Below are positions 9,458 to 18,050 of a stretch of 35,265 nucleotides of DNA, in pieces. Below the pieces are notes generated by a model. The model saw only the letters and a list, made by a program, of their open reading frames with translations. It searched no databases and had not been told where the DNA came from. Within the stretch, counting starts at the first letter, position 1; each line of letters opens with the position of its first letter. This DNA comes from Yoonia sp. (lineage in GTDB: Bacteria > Pseudomonadota > Alphaproteobacteria > Rhodobacterales > Rhodobacteraceae), in the NCBI GenBank assembly GCA_029252195.1, contig JAQXBV010000131.1, forward strand, positions 1 to 35,265. The letters are read 5' to 3'. A program made the translations under genes and the position numbers.

Positions 9458-9475
9458 TTACCTGACCACAGGTAA
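9458..9475 (+). promoter_or_regulatory. Inverted repeat over the permease ribosome-binding region
   Basis: TTACCTGACCACAGGTAA is a perfect inverted repeat (7-bp arms, 4-base loop) ending four bases before the ATG at 9480. Its right arm contains AGGTAA, the only Shine-Dalgarno-like stretch for that start. It could hide the ribosome binding site in RNA or be a protein-binding palindrome in DNA. Confidence 0.4.
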
Positions 9476-9479
9476 GCAC

Positions 9480-10286
9480 ATGGGCCTTTATTGGTCATTC
9501 GGCACTGTTCTATTGCTTCTTTGCATCACGGCCCCTGTCGCCTTGGCCTTCGGCTTCGGCGGTGCATCGGCGGCCCGCAGCCATTTCGCCCCGCTGCGCT
9601 GGTTCGGCAAAACTTACATCGCGCTGGTGCGCGGTGTGCCTGATATCGCCTTTTTCTTGTTCTTTGTCATCGCAATCGATCAAGGTATCGAATACTTGCG
9701 CCATAAGGTCAAATGTCCCGATTGGGATATGCCTGTGCGCCAAGGAAACGACTTTGTTGTCTGTGCGGCAGCGAAAATGCCGCTGGGCAATTCCCCGCAA
9801 TTCTACCACGAGGCTTATGGCTTTGCACTGGCGGTTCTGACGTTTGCGATCGTGTTTGGTGCTTTTGCCGCCAATGTCTTGTTTGGTGCCATGCGTGCGG
9901 TACCACATGGCCAATTGGAAACCGCCGAGGCTTATGGCATGACCCGCCGCCAGACGTTTTGGCGCGTTCTGGTCCCGCAAATGTGGGTCTTTGCGCTGCC
10001 GGGATTGTCGAACCTCTGGATGGTGCTGATCAAAGCCACACCGCTGCTGTTCCTCTTGGGGGTCGAAGACATTGTCTATTGGTCGCGCGAACTTGGCGGC
10101 ACCAAGACGCCCAATTTTACCGATTATCCGCATGGAGATTGGCGGATTTACTACTTCGCCTTCCTGCTGGTGTTCTATCTGTGCTTTACGCGCGTCTCAG
10201 AAATTGTGCTTGATAAGATCATGGCGCGCCTCACGTTTGGCCAAGCAACATCTGCGGGTGAAGCCCAGCGAAAGGCGGGGCGCTGA
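9480..10286 (+). CDS. Polar amino acid ABC transporter permease (HisQ-like)
   Basis: This inner membrane permease has about five membrane helices over 268 residues. The cytoplasmic EAA loop, which docks with the ATPase, is visible as LETAEAYGMTRRQTFWRVLVPQM near residues 142-164. Compared with short HisQ proteins it has an insertion after the second helix (about YLRHKVKCPDWDMPVRQGNDF) that is predicted to face the periplasm. Its last base pairs overlap the next permease start (shared base 10286). Together with the next gene, the ATPase and the binding protein it forms a complete importer. Confidence 0.93.
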   Translation: MGLYWSFGTVLLLLCITAPVALAFGFGGASAARSHFAPLRWFGKTYIALVRGVPDIAFFLFFVIAIDQGIEYLRHKVKCPDWDMPVRQGNDFVVCAAAKMPLGNSPQFYHEAYGFALAVLTFAIVFGAFAANVLFGAMRAVPHGQLETAEAYGMTRRQTFWRVLVPQMWVFALPGLSNLWMVLIKATPLLFLLGVEDIVYWSRELGGTKTPNFTDYPHGDWRIYYFAFLLVFYLCFTRVSEIVLDKIMARLTFGQATSAGEAQRKAGR

Positions 10287-11095
10287 TGGAAGATTGCATT
10301 CAGACAATCCTTGATTACGGCCTGCGATCCCAAGGGATTGGCGAGCGCCTTTTGCCGCGCTCTGATTTCACGCTGTGCCAGCAGTTCACGCTCATCGGGT
10401 CCGGCATGATCTGGAATATCTATTTCGGGGTGGTGGCCTTGATCACGGGCTTCTTCTTTGCGACGGCATTGGCGATGGGTAAGGCCGCGCGTTCCGCATG
10501 GCTGCGCAAGCCTGCAGAGTGGTTCATCTTTATCTTCCGCGGCTCGCCGCTGTTTATCCAGTTCTTCTTTGCATATTTCCTGTTCTTGTCACTCAAGTCA
10601 GTGCACCCGAGCTTTTCCGCCTTCACCTCGGCATGGCTTGGGGCTTTGGTCGTTTTGTTCCTAAACACCGCCGCCTATTCGGCAGAGATTTTCTATGGCG
10701 CGCTGCAGTCGATCCCGAAGGGCGACACAGAGGCCGCTGATGCCTACGGCTTGCAAGGTTGGTCCCGCTTTCGCCGCGTGATCTGGCCCACGATGCTGCG
10801 GCTGGCATGGCCCGCCTATACCAACGAGGCGATCTTTCTGTTTCATGCGACGACCTTGGTCTTCTTTAGCGGGTTTCCTGCCACGCAGCAGCGCGGCGAT
10901 GCCCTGTATTATGCGAATTATTTTGCGGATAAGACGTTTAACCCCTTTGTGCCTTATCCGATCCTCGCTATGTATTTCATTATTCTGACGCTGATCGTCA
11001 TCACGATTTTCGGCGCGGTAAACAGGTATTTAAACCGCCATCTGCCACAAGACAGACGCGCGAAGATCAAATACCGCCCACAGGTGATAAGATAA
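10286..11095 (+). CDS. Polar amino acid ABC transporter permease (HisM-like)
   Basis: This is the second permease subunit, 269 residues with about five helices. The EAA motif is DTEAADAYGLQGWSRFRRVIWPTM. RGSPLFIQFFFAYF is the conserved segment of this permease family. It starts in a one-base overlap with the previous gene and its stop lies one base before the next ATG (11097), so translation of import and ligase genes is tightly linked. The pairing with a HisQ-like partner matches heterodimeric amino acid importers. Confidence 0.93.
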   Translation: MEDCIQTILDYGLRSQGIGERLLPRSDFTLCQQFTLIGSGMIWNIYFGVVALITGFFFATALAMGKAARSAWLRKPAEWFIFIFRGSPLFIQFFFAYFLFLSLKSVHPSFSAFTSAWLGALVVLFLNTAAYSAEIFYGALQSIPKGDTEAADAYGLQGWSRFRRVIWPTMLRLAWPAYTNEAIFLFHATTLVFFSGFPATQQRGDALYYANYFADKTFNPFVPYPILAMYFIILTLIVITIFGAVNRYLNRHLPQDRRAKIKYRPQVIR

Positions 11096-11096
11096 A

Positions 11097-12428
11097 ATGA
11101 GCTGGCTCGAAGACAATGCTGAAGTGCGCAACGTTCGTTGCGGCGCTGCCGATCTAAATGGACAAGCGCGCGGGAAACGCGTGCCGCGCAAATTCGCGGC
11201 CAAGTTGGAAAAGGAAGGCACCCGTTTTCCTTTGTCCGTGTTGAACCTTGATATTTGGGGCGAAGACATTGACGATAGCCCGCTGGTTTTCGAGACGGGC
11301 GATGCGGATGGTGTGTTGCTGCCCACCGAGCGCGGCTATGTCCCGATGCCGTGGCTCTCGACCCCATCTGCGATCCTGCCGCTTTGGTCGTTCCACGAAG
11401 ATGGCACCCCCTTTGAAGGCGACCCGCGTCATGCGCTGGCCGCTGTTGTGGCCCGCTATAAGGCGCTTGGGCTGACACCCGTTGCGGCCACGGAGATGGA
11501 GTTTTACCTCATCGACGACAGCGGCAAAGAAATCCGCCAGCCGAAATCACCGCGCACAGGCAAGCGCCGTGCGGGTGCCGAGATTTTGAGCTTGCGCGCA
11601 CTGGACGCGTTCGACCGCTTCTTTAACGACCTTTATGACGCCTGCGACGAGATGGGCATTCCCGCCGAAGCCGCAATTTCAGAGGGTGGTTTGGGGCAGT
11701 TCGAGGTGAACCTTGAGCATGTGCCTGACGCGCTCAAGGCCGCCGACGATGCGTGGTTGTTCAAAATGCTGGTGCGCGGCATCGCCCGCAACCACGGCAT
11801 GGCCGCCTCTTTCATGGCCAAACCCTATGAAGATTACGCGGGCAACGGCCTTCACACCCACTTCTCGGTCATCGACAAGGACGGCAATAACGTCTTCGCC
11901 AATGATACCTATGAGGGAACCGAGCTTTTGGCCAACAGTATCGCGGGCTGTCTCGCGGGGATGAAGGATCTTGCACTGATTTTCGCGCCCCACGGCAATA
12001 GCTACGACCGTCTGGTGCCTGGCTCCCATGCGCCGACCTCGATCTGCTGGGCCTATGATAACCGCACGGCCTCTGTCCGCGTCCCAGGCGGCAGTTTTAA
12101 GGCGCGCCGGATCGAGCACCGCGTCGCAGGCGGCGATGTGAACCCCTATTTGTTTCTTGCGGCTGTGCTTGGCTCGGCACTTGTGGGCATTGAAGACAAA
12201 ATGGTCCCGCCCCCGCCGATCGAAGGCTCGGCCTATACCCAAGCGCTTCCGCAATTGCCGACCACTTGGTCGGACGCCATTGATGCCTTTGAAAAAAGCA
12301 CATTGGCGCGCCGCATTTTCGACCCGCAACTGGTCGAAAACCTGTTGAGCACCAAGCGTCAGGAATTGCGGTATTTCGCAGAACTAAGCCCCGAAGAGCA
12401 ACTCGATCTCTATCTCGACACGGTTTGA
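11097..12428 (+). CDS. Glutamine-synthetase-family ligase (gamma-glutamyl-amine synthetase type), copy 1
   Basis: The protein (443 residues) belongs to the type I/III-like glutamine synthetase superfamily. It has the glutamate/metal segment PVAATEMEFYL, the GGLGQFEVNLEH motif, the H-containing GNGLHTHFSV loop, and NRTASVRVPG in the ATP/glutamate site. Members that lie beside amine transporters and PuuB-like oxidases add glutamate to amines (PuuA for putrescine, GmaS for methylamine). True biosynthetic GlnA is usually longer, carries an adenylylation tyrosine loop and sits with glnB, none of which is seen here. The gene begins one base after the permease stop, so it belongs to the same transcript. 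The substrate amine is not decided by the sequence. Confidence 0.88.
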   Translation: MSWLEDNAEVRNVRCGAADLNGQARGKRVPRKFAAKLEKEGTRFPLSVLNLDIWGEDIDDSPLVFETGDADGVLLPTERGYVPMPWLSTPSAILPLWSFHEDGTPFEGDPRHALAAVVARYKALGLTPVAATEMEFYLIDDSGKEIRQPKSPRTGKRRAGAEILSLRALDAFDRFFNDLYDACDEMGIPAEAAISEGGLGQFEVNLEHVPDALKAADDAWLFKMLVRGIARNHGMAASFMAKPYEDYAGNGLHTHFSVIDKDGNNVFANDTYEGTELLANSIAGCLAGMKDLALIFAPHGNSYDRLVPGSHAPTSICWAYDNRTASVRVPGGSFKARRIEHRVAGGDVNPYLFLAAVLGSALVGIEDKMVPPPPIEGSAYTQALPQLPTTWSDAIDAFEKSTLARRIFDPQLVENLLSTKRQELRYFAELSPEEQLDLYLDTV

Positions 12429-12468
12429 GGGTCGCGCTAGGCTGGGCTCATCCTAACAACGGTGACTT

Positions 12469-13152
12469 ATGAAAATCGGTATTCTGCAAACTGGCCACGC
12501 GCCAGATGAAATCCAAGCGACACTTGGTGACTATGACGCTATGTTCGGTCGGCTTTTGGCAGACAGCGGTCTGACCTTCGCGACCTATAACGTGGTCGAT
12601 ATGGAATTCCCGCAAAGTGTGACGGACTGCGATGGCTGGCTGCTCACCGGATCAAAGCATGGTGCCTATGAAGACCATGCGTTTATCCCGCCACTTGAGG
12701 ACTTTATCCGTGCCGCTTTTGCGGCGGACGTGCCCATGGTCGGGATTTGCTTTGGTCACCAGATTGTCGCGCAGGCCCTTGGCGGCAAGGTCGAGAAGTA
12801 CAAGGACGGCTGGGCCGTCGGGCGTCAGACCTATGACTGGCAAGGCGAGGACGTCACGCTGAATGCGTGGCATCAGGATCAGGTTGTGACCCGCCCAGCC
12901 ACGGCAGAGACCGTGGCCTGCAACGATTTTTGCGAGAATGCCGCACTGATTTACGGCCGCAACGCCTTTACCGTGCAGGCGCATCCAGAGTTTGGCGATC
13001 AGATGATCGACGGGCTGGCGACATTGCGCGGACCGGGTGTGGTGCCTGATCCGCTGCTGGAAGCCGCTCATGCCAATTTGGGCAAAACCAATGCCAACCA
13101 AATGCTGGCGCTCCAGATTGCGCGGTTCTTTAAGGAAAGGCGTATCTCATGA
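12469..13152 (+). CDS. Class I glutamine amidotransferase-like protein
   Basis: The 227-residue protein is a stand-alone GATase domain. The nucleophile Cys94 sits in GICFGHQ, and the histidine and glutamate of the triad are His172 and Glu174 in QAHPEF. All catalytic residues are present, so it could hydrolyse an amide or gamma-glutamyl bond. In the putrescine (Puu) pathway this position is filled by PuuD, a gamma-glutamyl-GABA hydrolase of the same superfamily but with a different nucleophile motif. A role in releasing glutamate from a gamma-glutamylated intermediate is therefore inferred from context. It overlaps the next start by four bases (ATGA at 13149-13152). Confidence 0.87.
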   Translation: MKIGILQTGHAPDEIQATLGDYDAMFGRLLADSGLTFATYNVVDMEFPQSVTDCDGWLLTGSKHGAYEDHAFIPPLEDFIRAAFAADVPMVGICFGHQIVAQALGGKVEKYKDGWAVGRQTYDWQGEDVTLNAWHQDQVVTRPATAETVACNDFCENAALIYGRNAFTVQAHPEFGDQMIDGLATLRGPGVVPDPLLEAAHANLGKTNANQMLALQIARFFKERRIS

Positions 13153-14507
13153 CTTGGATGGATAAAATCCCGCAAGCCGCACGGACTTACCTCGAAAACA
13201 ATCGTTTGGACGAGGTTGAGTGTATGATCCCCGATTTACCCGGGATAGCGCGCGGCAAGGCAGTGCCCGCAGCGAAATGGGACAAGCAGGCCGAGAGCCA
13301 TTTCCACCTGCCCAACTCCATCTTTTTCCAAACGATCACAGGCGATTGGGGTGAGGCCGCCGGGCCTGAAGGTTTCCTTGAGCCTGACATGATTCTCAAG
13401 CCTGACCTGTCGACGGCGACCGCAGCCCCTTGGGCCGCCGATGGCACATTGCAGATCATCCACGATGCCTTTGACCAAAAGGGGCGCCCTGTCGGGGCCA
13501 GCCCGCGCAACGTGCTCAAGCGCGTCTGCGATCTTTACGCCAAAGAAGGCTGGAAGCCCGTCGTGGCCCCCGAGATGGAATTCTACCTTGTGGCCCGCAA
13601 CATTGACCCCGCCAAACCGATCGAGCCGATGGTCGGTCGCACGGGGCGTTTGTCTGCGGGGCGTCAGGCCTATTCGCTCTCGGCTATTGATGATTACGGC
13701 CCCGTGATCGACGACATTTATGAATATGCCGAAATCCAAGGATTCGAGATCGACGGGATCACCCAAGAAGGCGGCGCGGGCCAGTTAGAGATCAACCTGC
13801 GACACGGCAATCCGGTCAAACTGGCTGATGAAGTGTTCTTCTTCAAACGCCTGATCCGCGAAGCGGCGCTCAAGCACGACTGCTTCGCCACCTTTATGGC
13901 CAAGCCGATTGAGGGCGAACCGGGCTCTGCGATGCATGTGCATCACTCGGTGATTGATGATCAGGGCCGCAACCTGTTCACAGGCAAAGGCGGCGGCGAG
14001 ACAGATGCATTCTTCCATTTTATTGGTGGTTTGCAGGAATATATGCCCAGCGCGATTGCCGTGATTGCGCCCTATGTGAACTCTTATCGTCGCTATGTGC
14101 CAGACAGTGCAGCGCCCGTGAACCTTGAGTGGGGCCGCGACAATCGCACCACGGGCATCCGCATTCCCATCAGCGAGCCTGCCGCCCGCCGCATTGAAAA
14201 CCGCCTGCCGGGCATGGATTGTAACCCCTATCTTTGCATCGCCGCCTCACTCGCCTGCGGCTACCTGGGCATGAAAAACGAAATCCGCCCCGACAAGCGC
14301 TGGCAAGGCGAGGCCTATAATTCAGAGGCGGAAATTGCAGCGTCGCTCTGGGATGCGCTTGATCTGTTCGATGAGGCAAAAGAGCTTCATGAGGTACTCG
14401 GGTCAGACTTTGCGCGCGTCTATTCGATCGTAAAACGCACCGAATACACAGAGTTCTTACAGGTCATCAGCCCGTGGGAGCGCGAACATCTTCTGTTAAA
14501 CGTATGA
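13149..14507 (+). CDS. Glutamine-synthetase-family ligase (gamma-glutamyl-amine synthetase type), copy 2
   Basis: This is the second ligase of the superfamily in the operon, 452 residues. It has the motifs PVVAPEMEFYLVA, GGAGQLEINLRHG, AMHVHHSV and NRTTGIRIP. It is clearly a paralogue of the protein encoded at 11097-12428 but not a recent duplicate, since the two differ throughout and share mainly the active-site motifs. Two different ligases in one operon suggest two amine substrates, or a heteromeric enzyme. It overlaps both neighbours by four bases (ATGA), so it is translationally coupled to the amidotransferase and to the flavoprotein that follows. Confidence 0.88.
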   Translation: MTWMDKIPQAARTYLENNRLDEVECMIPDLPGIARGKAVPAAKWDKQAESHFHLPNSIFFQTITGDWGEAAGPEGFLEPDMILKPDLSTATAAPWAADGTLQIIHDAFDQKGRPVGASPRNVLKRVCDLYAKEGWKPVVAPEMEFYLVARNIDPAKPIEPMVGRTGRLSAGRQAYSLSAIDDYGPVIDDIYEYAEIQGFEIDGITQEGGAGQLEINLRHGNPVKLADEVFFFKRLIREAALKHDCFATFMAKPIEGEPGSAMHVHHSVIDDQGRNLFTGKGGGETDAFFHFIGGLQEYMPSAIAVIAPYVNSYRRYVPDSAAPVNLEWGRDNRTTGIRIPISEPAARRIENRLPGMDCNPYLCIAASLACGYLGMKNEIRPDKRWQGEAYNSEAEIAASLWDALDLFDEAKELHEVLGSDFARVYSIVKRTEYTEFLQVISPWEREHLLLNV

Positions 14508-15805
14508 ACCCACTTTATCGCAATGACCACGCGGGGCAGTTTCCCAAAAGCTGGTACACAGCAACCGCCGACATACCGCCCGAGCGCCTGCCGCTATTCG
14601 GGCAAATCGAGGCCGATGTTTGCGTCATAGGCGCAGGCTTTACAGGGCTTTCTGCAGCGCTCCATCTTGCGCAAAAGGGATTTCGCGTTGTTGTCCTTGA
14701 GGCGCATCGCGCAGGCTTTGGTGCCTCGGGCCGGAACGGTGGTCAGGTTGGTTCGGGGTATAACAAAGGGCAGGCATGGCTCGCGAAATCCTTGGGCGAC
14801 GGCCCTGCCCGCGCGCTTTGGGAGATGGCCGAGGAAGCCAAGTCTGATCTTCGCGCGCAGGTGGCAGCCTACGCGCCCGATGCCCGTTACCGCGCGGGCG
14901 TGGCCCATGGCTGTTATAGCGCAAGCGAAACCGCTCAAGAGCACCGCGACGCAGAGTATCTCGCACGCACATATGGCTACGATCAAATCGCTCCGCTGGA
15001 TGCGCAGGCCTTGGCCGATATCGTCAAAAGCCCCGCCTATCAGGGTGGTACGTTGGATATGGGTGCGGGGCATATTCACCCGTTGCGCTACGTCTTGGGC
15101 ATGGCACGCGCCGCCGAGGCTGCGGGCGTCAAGATTTTTGAACGCTCCGAGGTGCATCACATCGCCAAAGGCGACACCGCTGCAGTCCGCACGGACAAGG
15201 GTTGCGTGAAAGCAAAATTTGTGTTGGTCGCGGGGAATGGTTATTTGCCCGGGATCGAGCGCAAGATCGCGGCCAAGGTGATGCCGATCAACAGCTTTAT
15301 CGGTGCGACCGCGCCGCTGACAGAGGCTCAAGCCGTTCTCGCCCGCGACATCGCCGTCGCCGATAGCAAGTTTGTGGTGAACTATTTCCGCATGTCCGAG
15401 GACAATCGCCTGCTCTTCGGTGGCCGCGAAAGCTATACCATCGGCTATCCCAAGGATATCAAAACGGCGCTACAACTGCGTATGGTCACCCTATTTCCGC
15501 AGCTCGCAGGCGTCGGGTTTGATTATGTCTGGGGGGGCACGCTGGGGATCACGGTGTCCCGCTTGCCCGCCGTGCAAAGGGTCGCGCCCAATATCATGTC
15601 CGCGGCAGGGTTTTCAGGACACGGTGTCGCGCTTTCGGGTTTTGCGGGCAAGGTCATGGCCGAGGCGATTGCAGGACAGGCGGAGCGATTTGATCTGCTC
15701 TCAAGCCTGCCCACCCCCAGTTTTCCTGGTGGGGCTGCGGCCCGCGCCCCGCTGCTCGCCCTTGCGATGACGTGGTTCGCGATGCGGGACAGATTGGGGA
15801 TCTGA
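14504..15805 (+). CDS. FAD-dependent oxidoreductase, gamma-glutamylputrescine oxidase-like
   Basis: This DAO-family flavoprotein is 433 residues long. The FAD-binding Rossmann motif is VCVIGAGFTGLSAALHLA (residues ~33-50), and GFGASGRNGGQVGSG is the second flavin loop typical of PuuB-like amine oxidases. FSGHGVALSGFAGK near the C-terminus closes the FAD site. In the Puu pathway PuuB oxidises gamma-glutamylputrescine to the aldehyde, releasing ammonia and peroxide. Following two gamma-glutamyl ligases and an amidase-like protein, the same step is the natural inference. I chose the ATG at 14504, which overlaps the upstream stop (ATGA), over an upstream in-frame ATG at 14474 inside the ligase gene. 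No aldehyde dehydrogenase gene is in the window. Confidence 0.88.
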   Translation: MNPLYRNDHAGQFPKSWYTATADIPPERLPLFGQIEADVCVIGAGFTGLSAALHLAQKGFRVVVLEAHRAGFGASGRNGGQVGSGYNKGQAWLAKSLGDGPARALWEMAEEAKSDLRAQVAAYAPDARYRAGVAHGCYSASETAQEHRDAEYLARTYGYDQIAPLDAQALADIVKSPAYQGGTLDMGAGHIHPLRYVLGMARAAEAAGVKIFERSEVHHIAKGDTAAVRTDKGCVKAKFVLVAGNGYLPGIERKIAAKVMPINSFIGATAPLTEAQAVLARDIAVADSKFVVNYFRMSEDNRLLFGGRESYTIGYPKDIKTALQLRMVTLFPQLAGVGFDYVWGGTLGITVSRLPAVQRVAPNIMSAAGFSGHGVALSGFAGKVMAEAIAGQAERFDLLSSLPTPSFPGGAAARAPLLALAMTWFAMRDRLGI

Positions 15806-15826
15806 CCCGCCGCAAAGTCTTTTGCG

Positions 15827-17137
15827 CTAAAATCCGGTTTTGTCGCGCAAGGCATACCACCAAGACCCGATCACCGAGTACGGCACGCGGAACATGCGCC
15901 CACCGGGGAACGGATACCAAGGCACATTCTCGAAAACATCGAAACGTGTCAGATCCCCGTCGATCGCCTCGGATAAGATGCGCCCGAATGTGTGGGATCC
16001 TGTGACGCCGTGACCAGAATAGCCGTGCGCAAAATAGGTGTTGCTGCCGATACGGCCCATCTGCGGCACACGGCTGAATGACAATGCAAAGTTCCCGCTC
16101 CACGCAAAGTCGATCTTCTTGCCTTTGAGTTGCGGGAAAACCTTGTCCATATTGCCGCGCAGCTTGGCCTCGATATCCTTCGGGTCGGCCCCGCCGTAAA
16201 CGGTTCCGCCGCCAAACAGCATCCGCTTGTCGGCAGAAAGACGATAGTAATCAAGAATATAGCGGATATCCTCGACACAGACGTCTGTTGGAATAAGGGA
16301 ATTAGCGAGTTCTTCACCCAAGGGCTCTGTCGCCATGACTTGGGTTGAGACAGGCATGACGCGGGATGTCAGGGTCGGGACAACATGCCCCAAATAGGCA
16401 TTGCCGCAAAGCACCAGTGTTTTACAGGTCAGCGTGCCGTGGGCTGTGGTCACCACAGGCTTGGGGCTATTGGTATCCACGTCGGTGACGGGGGACATCT
16501 CGTAGATAGTGCCGCCCAGCTTTTCAAAGGCCGCGGCCTCGCCAAGGGCGAGATTAAGCGGATGCATATGCCCGCCGCTATGATCAATCAGGCCGCCTTC
16601 ATAGAGGTCGGAATTAACGTGCGCGCGGAGCTGTTTCTTGTCGAGCATCTCCTGGTTCTTGATACCGTAGCTGGCCCAGAGGTTCATGCGCTCTTCAAGC
16701 TCGCCCATGTGGGCCTTGGTCAGGCCGGTAAAGACGTTCTTGTCTTTCAGGTCACATTTGATGTCATAGGTCTTGACCCGCTCGCGGATAATTTCGCCAC
16801 CCTCTTGCACTAGGCCCGCAACAAAAGAGGCGGTGTCTTGGCCATAGCGCTTTTTAATGGTCTGCAAGCTGGCGTTCAAGCCATTCACGATCTGCCCACC
16901 ATTGCGCCCCGAGGCCCCCCAACCGACGCGCGCGCCCTCAATAATCGCGACCTTATAGCCCTTTTCAACAAGATGAAGCCCCGTCGACAAGCCACTATAG
17001 CCAGCGCCAACAATGCAGATGTCGATTTCGACATTACCTTCAAGCTTGGGCCGGATCGGCGATGGATTTGCCGAGGCCGCATAATAGCTCGTGGTGTGAT
17101 CGCCGTTGCCTGCGTAGGACTGAGAAGTTTTCGTCAT
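15827..17137 (-). CDS. FAD-dependent oxidoreductase, gamma-glutamylputrescine oxidase-like, second copy
   Basis: This 436-residue DAO-family flavoprotein has the FAD motif ICIVGAGYSGLSTGLHLVEKG, the GWGASGRNGGQIVNG loop and the C-terminal YSGHGVTGSHTFGR motif. It is a distant paralogue of the flavoprotein at 14504-15805 and lies convergent to it with 21 bases between the stops. It is transcribed separately; its upstream region (17138-17301) is shared with the 3' end of phaR. The same family includes glycine, sarcosine and putrescine-conjugate oxidases, so the exact substrate is open. Confidence 0.88.
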   Translation of the reverse strand: MTKTSQSYAGNGDHTTSYYAASANPSPIRPKLEGNVEIDICIVGAGYSGLSTGLHLVEKGYKVAIIEGARVGWGASGRNGGQIVNGLNASLQTIKKRYGQDTASFVAGLVQEGGEIIRERVKTYDIKCDLKDKNVFTGLTKAHMGELEERMNLWASYGIKNQEMLDKKQLRAHVNSDLYEGGLIDHSGGHMHPLNLALGEAAAFEKLGGTIYEMSPVTDVDTNSPKPVVTTAHGTLTCKTLVLCGNAYLGHVVPTLTSRVMPVSTQVMATEPLGEELANSLIPTDVCVEDIRYILDYYRLSADKRMLFGGGTVYGGADPKDIEAKLRGNMDKVFPQLKGKKIDFAWSGNFALSFSRVPQMGRIGSNTYFAHGYSGHGVTGSHTFGRILSEAIDGDLTRFDVFENVPWYPFPGGRMFRVPYSVIGSWWYALRDKTGF

Positions 17138-17301
17138 GACACACCTTCTAAATGAGCGTGATATAAGGGATCAGAAAGATGATGCGACTCTTGTCGCAAT
17201 TCCTGTCTGTGACATGAAACTATCATCTGTCTGAGCCGTATTGAAGAGGCGCTTTGCGTGAACATACACGCATTCGGCGGGGGCGCTTAGCCCCCTGCCG
17301 C

Positions 17302-17853
17302 CTATTTTCCCATGCGGGACAGCTTCTCTTGCATGGCTGCAAGCTGCTCTTTGATCGCATCAAGATCATCAGGGTCAGCTTTCGGATCTTTGCCAGTGGC
17401 GGTTGTGCCCACGCCCATCAAGCCACCGGACATGGCCTTGAAGAAGGCCTGCTGCTGGGCACGCATCGCCTCAAATCCGGGCATCGCGCCAAGCGGGCTG
17501 GCTTTGGTCATATTCTCCATGGCCTTGGATTGGCCATCGCGCAGCATCTCGAAGCTCGCCGTTAGAAATTGCGGCACCACGGAGGTCGCCTGCGTCGTAT
17601 AGCTGCGCACGAGGTCGGTCAGGATATCGACACCAAGCACGCTTTCACCGCGGCTTTCGTGTTCTGCGATGATTTGCAGCAAATACTGGCGGGTTAAATC
17701 GTCACCAGATTTCAGATCAACGATCTGCACTTCACGCCCGTCGCGGATAAACGAAGCGATATCTTCCAATGTCACATAGTCGCTTGTCTCTGTGTTGTAG
17801 AGCCTGCGGCTTGCGTAGCGCTTGATCAGCAGTGGTTTAGAGGTGTCAGCCAC
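17302..17853 (-). CDS. phaR: Polyhydroxyalkanoate synthesis repressor PhaR
   Basis: PhaR is a DNA-binding repressor that also binds PHA granules; when polymer appears it leaves its operators and lets phasin be made. The N-terminal PHB/PHA accumulation regulator domain is clear: LLIKRYASRRLYNTETSDYV, then IASFIRDGREVQIVD and SGDDLTRQYLLQII. The C-terminal half is Met/Gln/Ala-rich and ends in a short coiled coil. I chose the GTG at 17853 (VADTSKPLLIKRY), giving 183 residues. A strong GGGAGGG ribosome binding site sits seven bases upstream of it and family members start at this point. The ATG at 17874 would place that site inside the gene. A hairpin without a T run overlaps its stop (17275-17302). 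Confidence 0.94.
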   Translation of the reverse strand: MADTSKPLLIKRYASRRLYNTETSDYVTLEDIASFIRDGREVQIVDLKSGDDLTRQYLLQIIAEHESRGESVLGVDILTDLVRSYTTQATSVVPQFLTASFEMLRDGQSKAMENMTKASPLGAMPGFEAMRAQQQAFFKAMSGGLMGVGTTATGKDPKADPDDLDAIKEQLAAMQEKLSRMGK

Positions 17854-17874
17854 GCGAAGTCCCTCCCAAGACAT

Positions 17875-17912
17875 GTTGCAATGCAGAAAGCCTATGCTGC
17901 GGTAGCGCAAAA
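17875..17912 (-). promoter_or_regulatory. TGC-rich segment upstream of phaR, possible autoregulatory PhaR site
   Basis: On the plus strand the segment contains TTGCAATGCAG and, about ten bases on, ATGCTGCGGTAGCGCAA. PhaR is known to bind TGC-rich DNA, including upstream of its own gene in Paracoccus. The match is looser than that at the phaP promoter, so the call is tentative. Confidence 0.35.
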
Positions 17913-17933
17913 GGGAAGGAAAATGCGCGTCTG

Positions 17934-17956
17934 CGTAGGATGGGTTTTAACCCATC
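17934..17956. repeat. CGTAGGATG-type inverted repeat
   Basis: GATGGGTTTTAACCCATC (17939-17956) is a perfect inverted repeat with 8-bp arms, preceded by CGTAG. A second repeat with the same outer CGTA.GATG sequence lies at 25004-25031. It sits between the phaR start and the phaP terminator. Its function is unknown. Confidence 0.5.
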
Positions 17957-17961
17957 ACCCC

Positions 17962-17999
17962 CAAAAACGGAAAACGGCCTGCGCTTAACGCAGACCGTT
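17962..17999 (-). terminator. phaP terminator
   Basis: Read on the minus strand, a stem (AACGG and CTGCG paired with CGCAG and CCGTT, one mismatch; loop at 17984-17988) is followed by a T-rich tract CCGTTTTCCGTTTTT. It lies about 50 bases after the phasin stop. Confidence 0.75.
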
Positions 18000-18050
18000 C
18001 AGGAGGTCCTGACCCGCAGGGAGGAGAAGGTCAAGGTATCCGTCAGTCGC

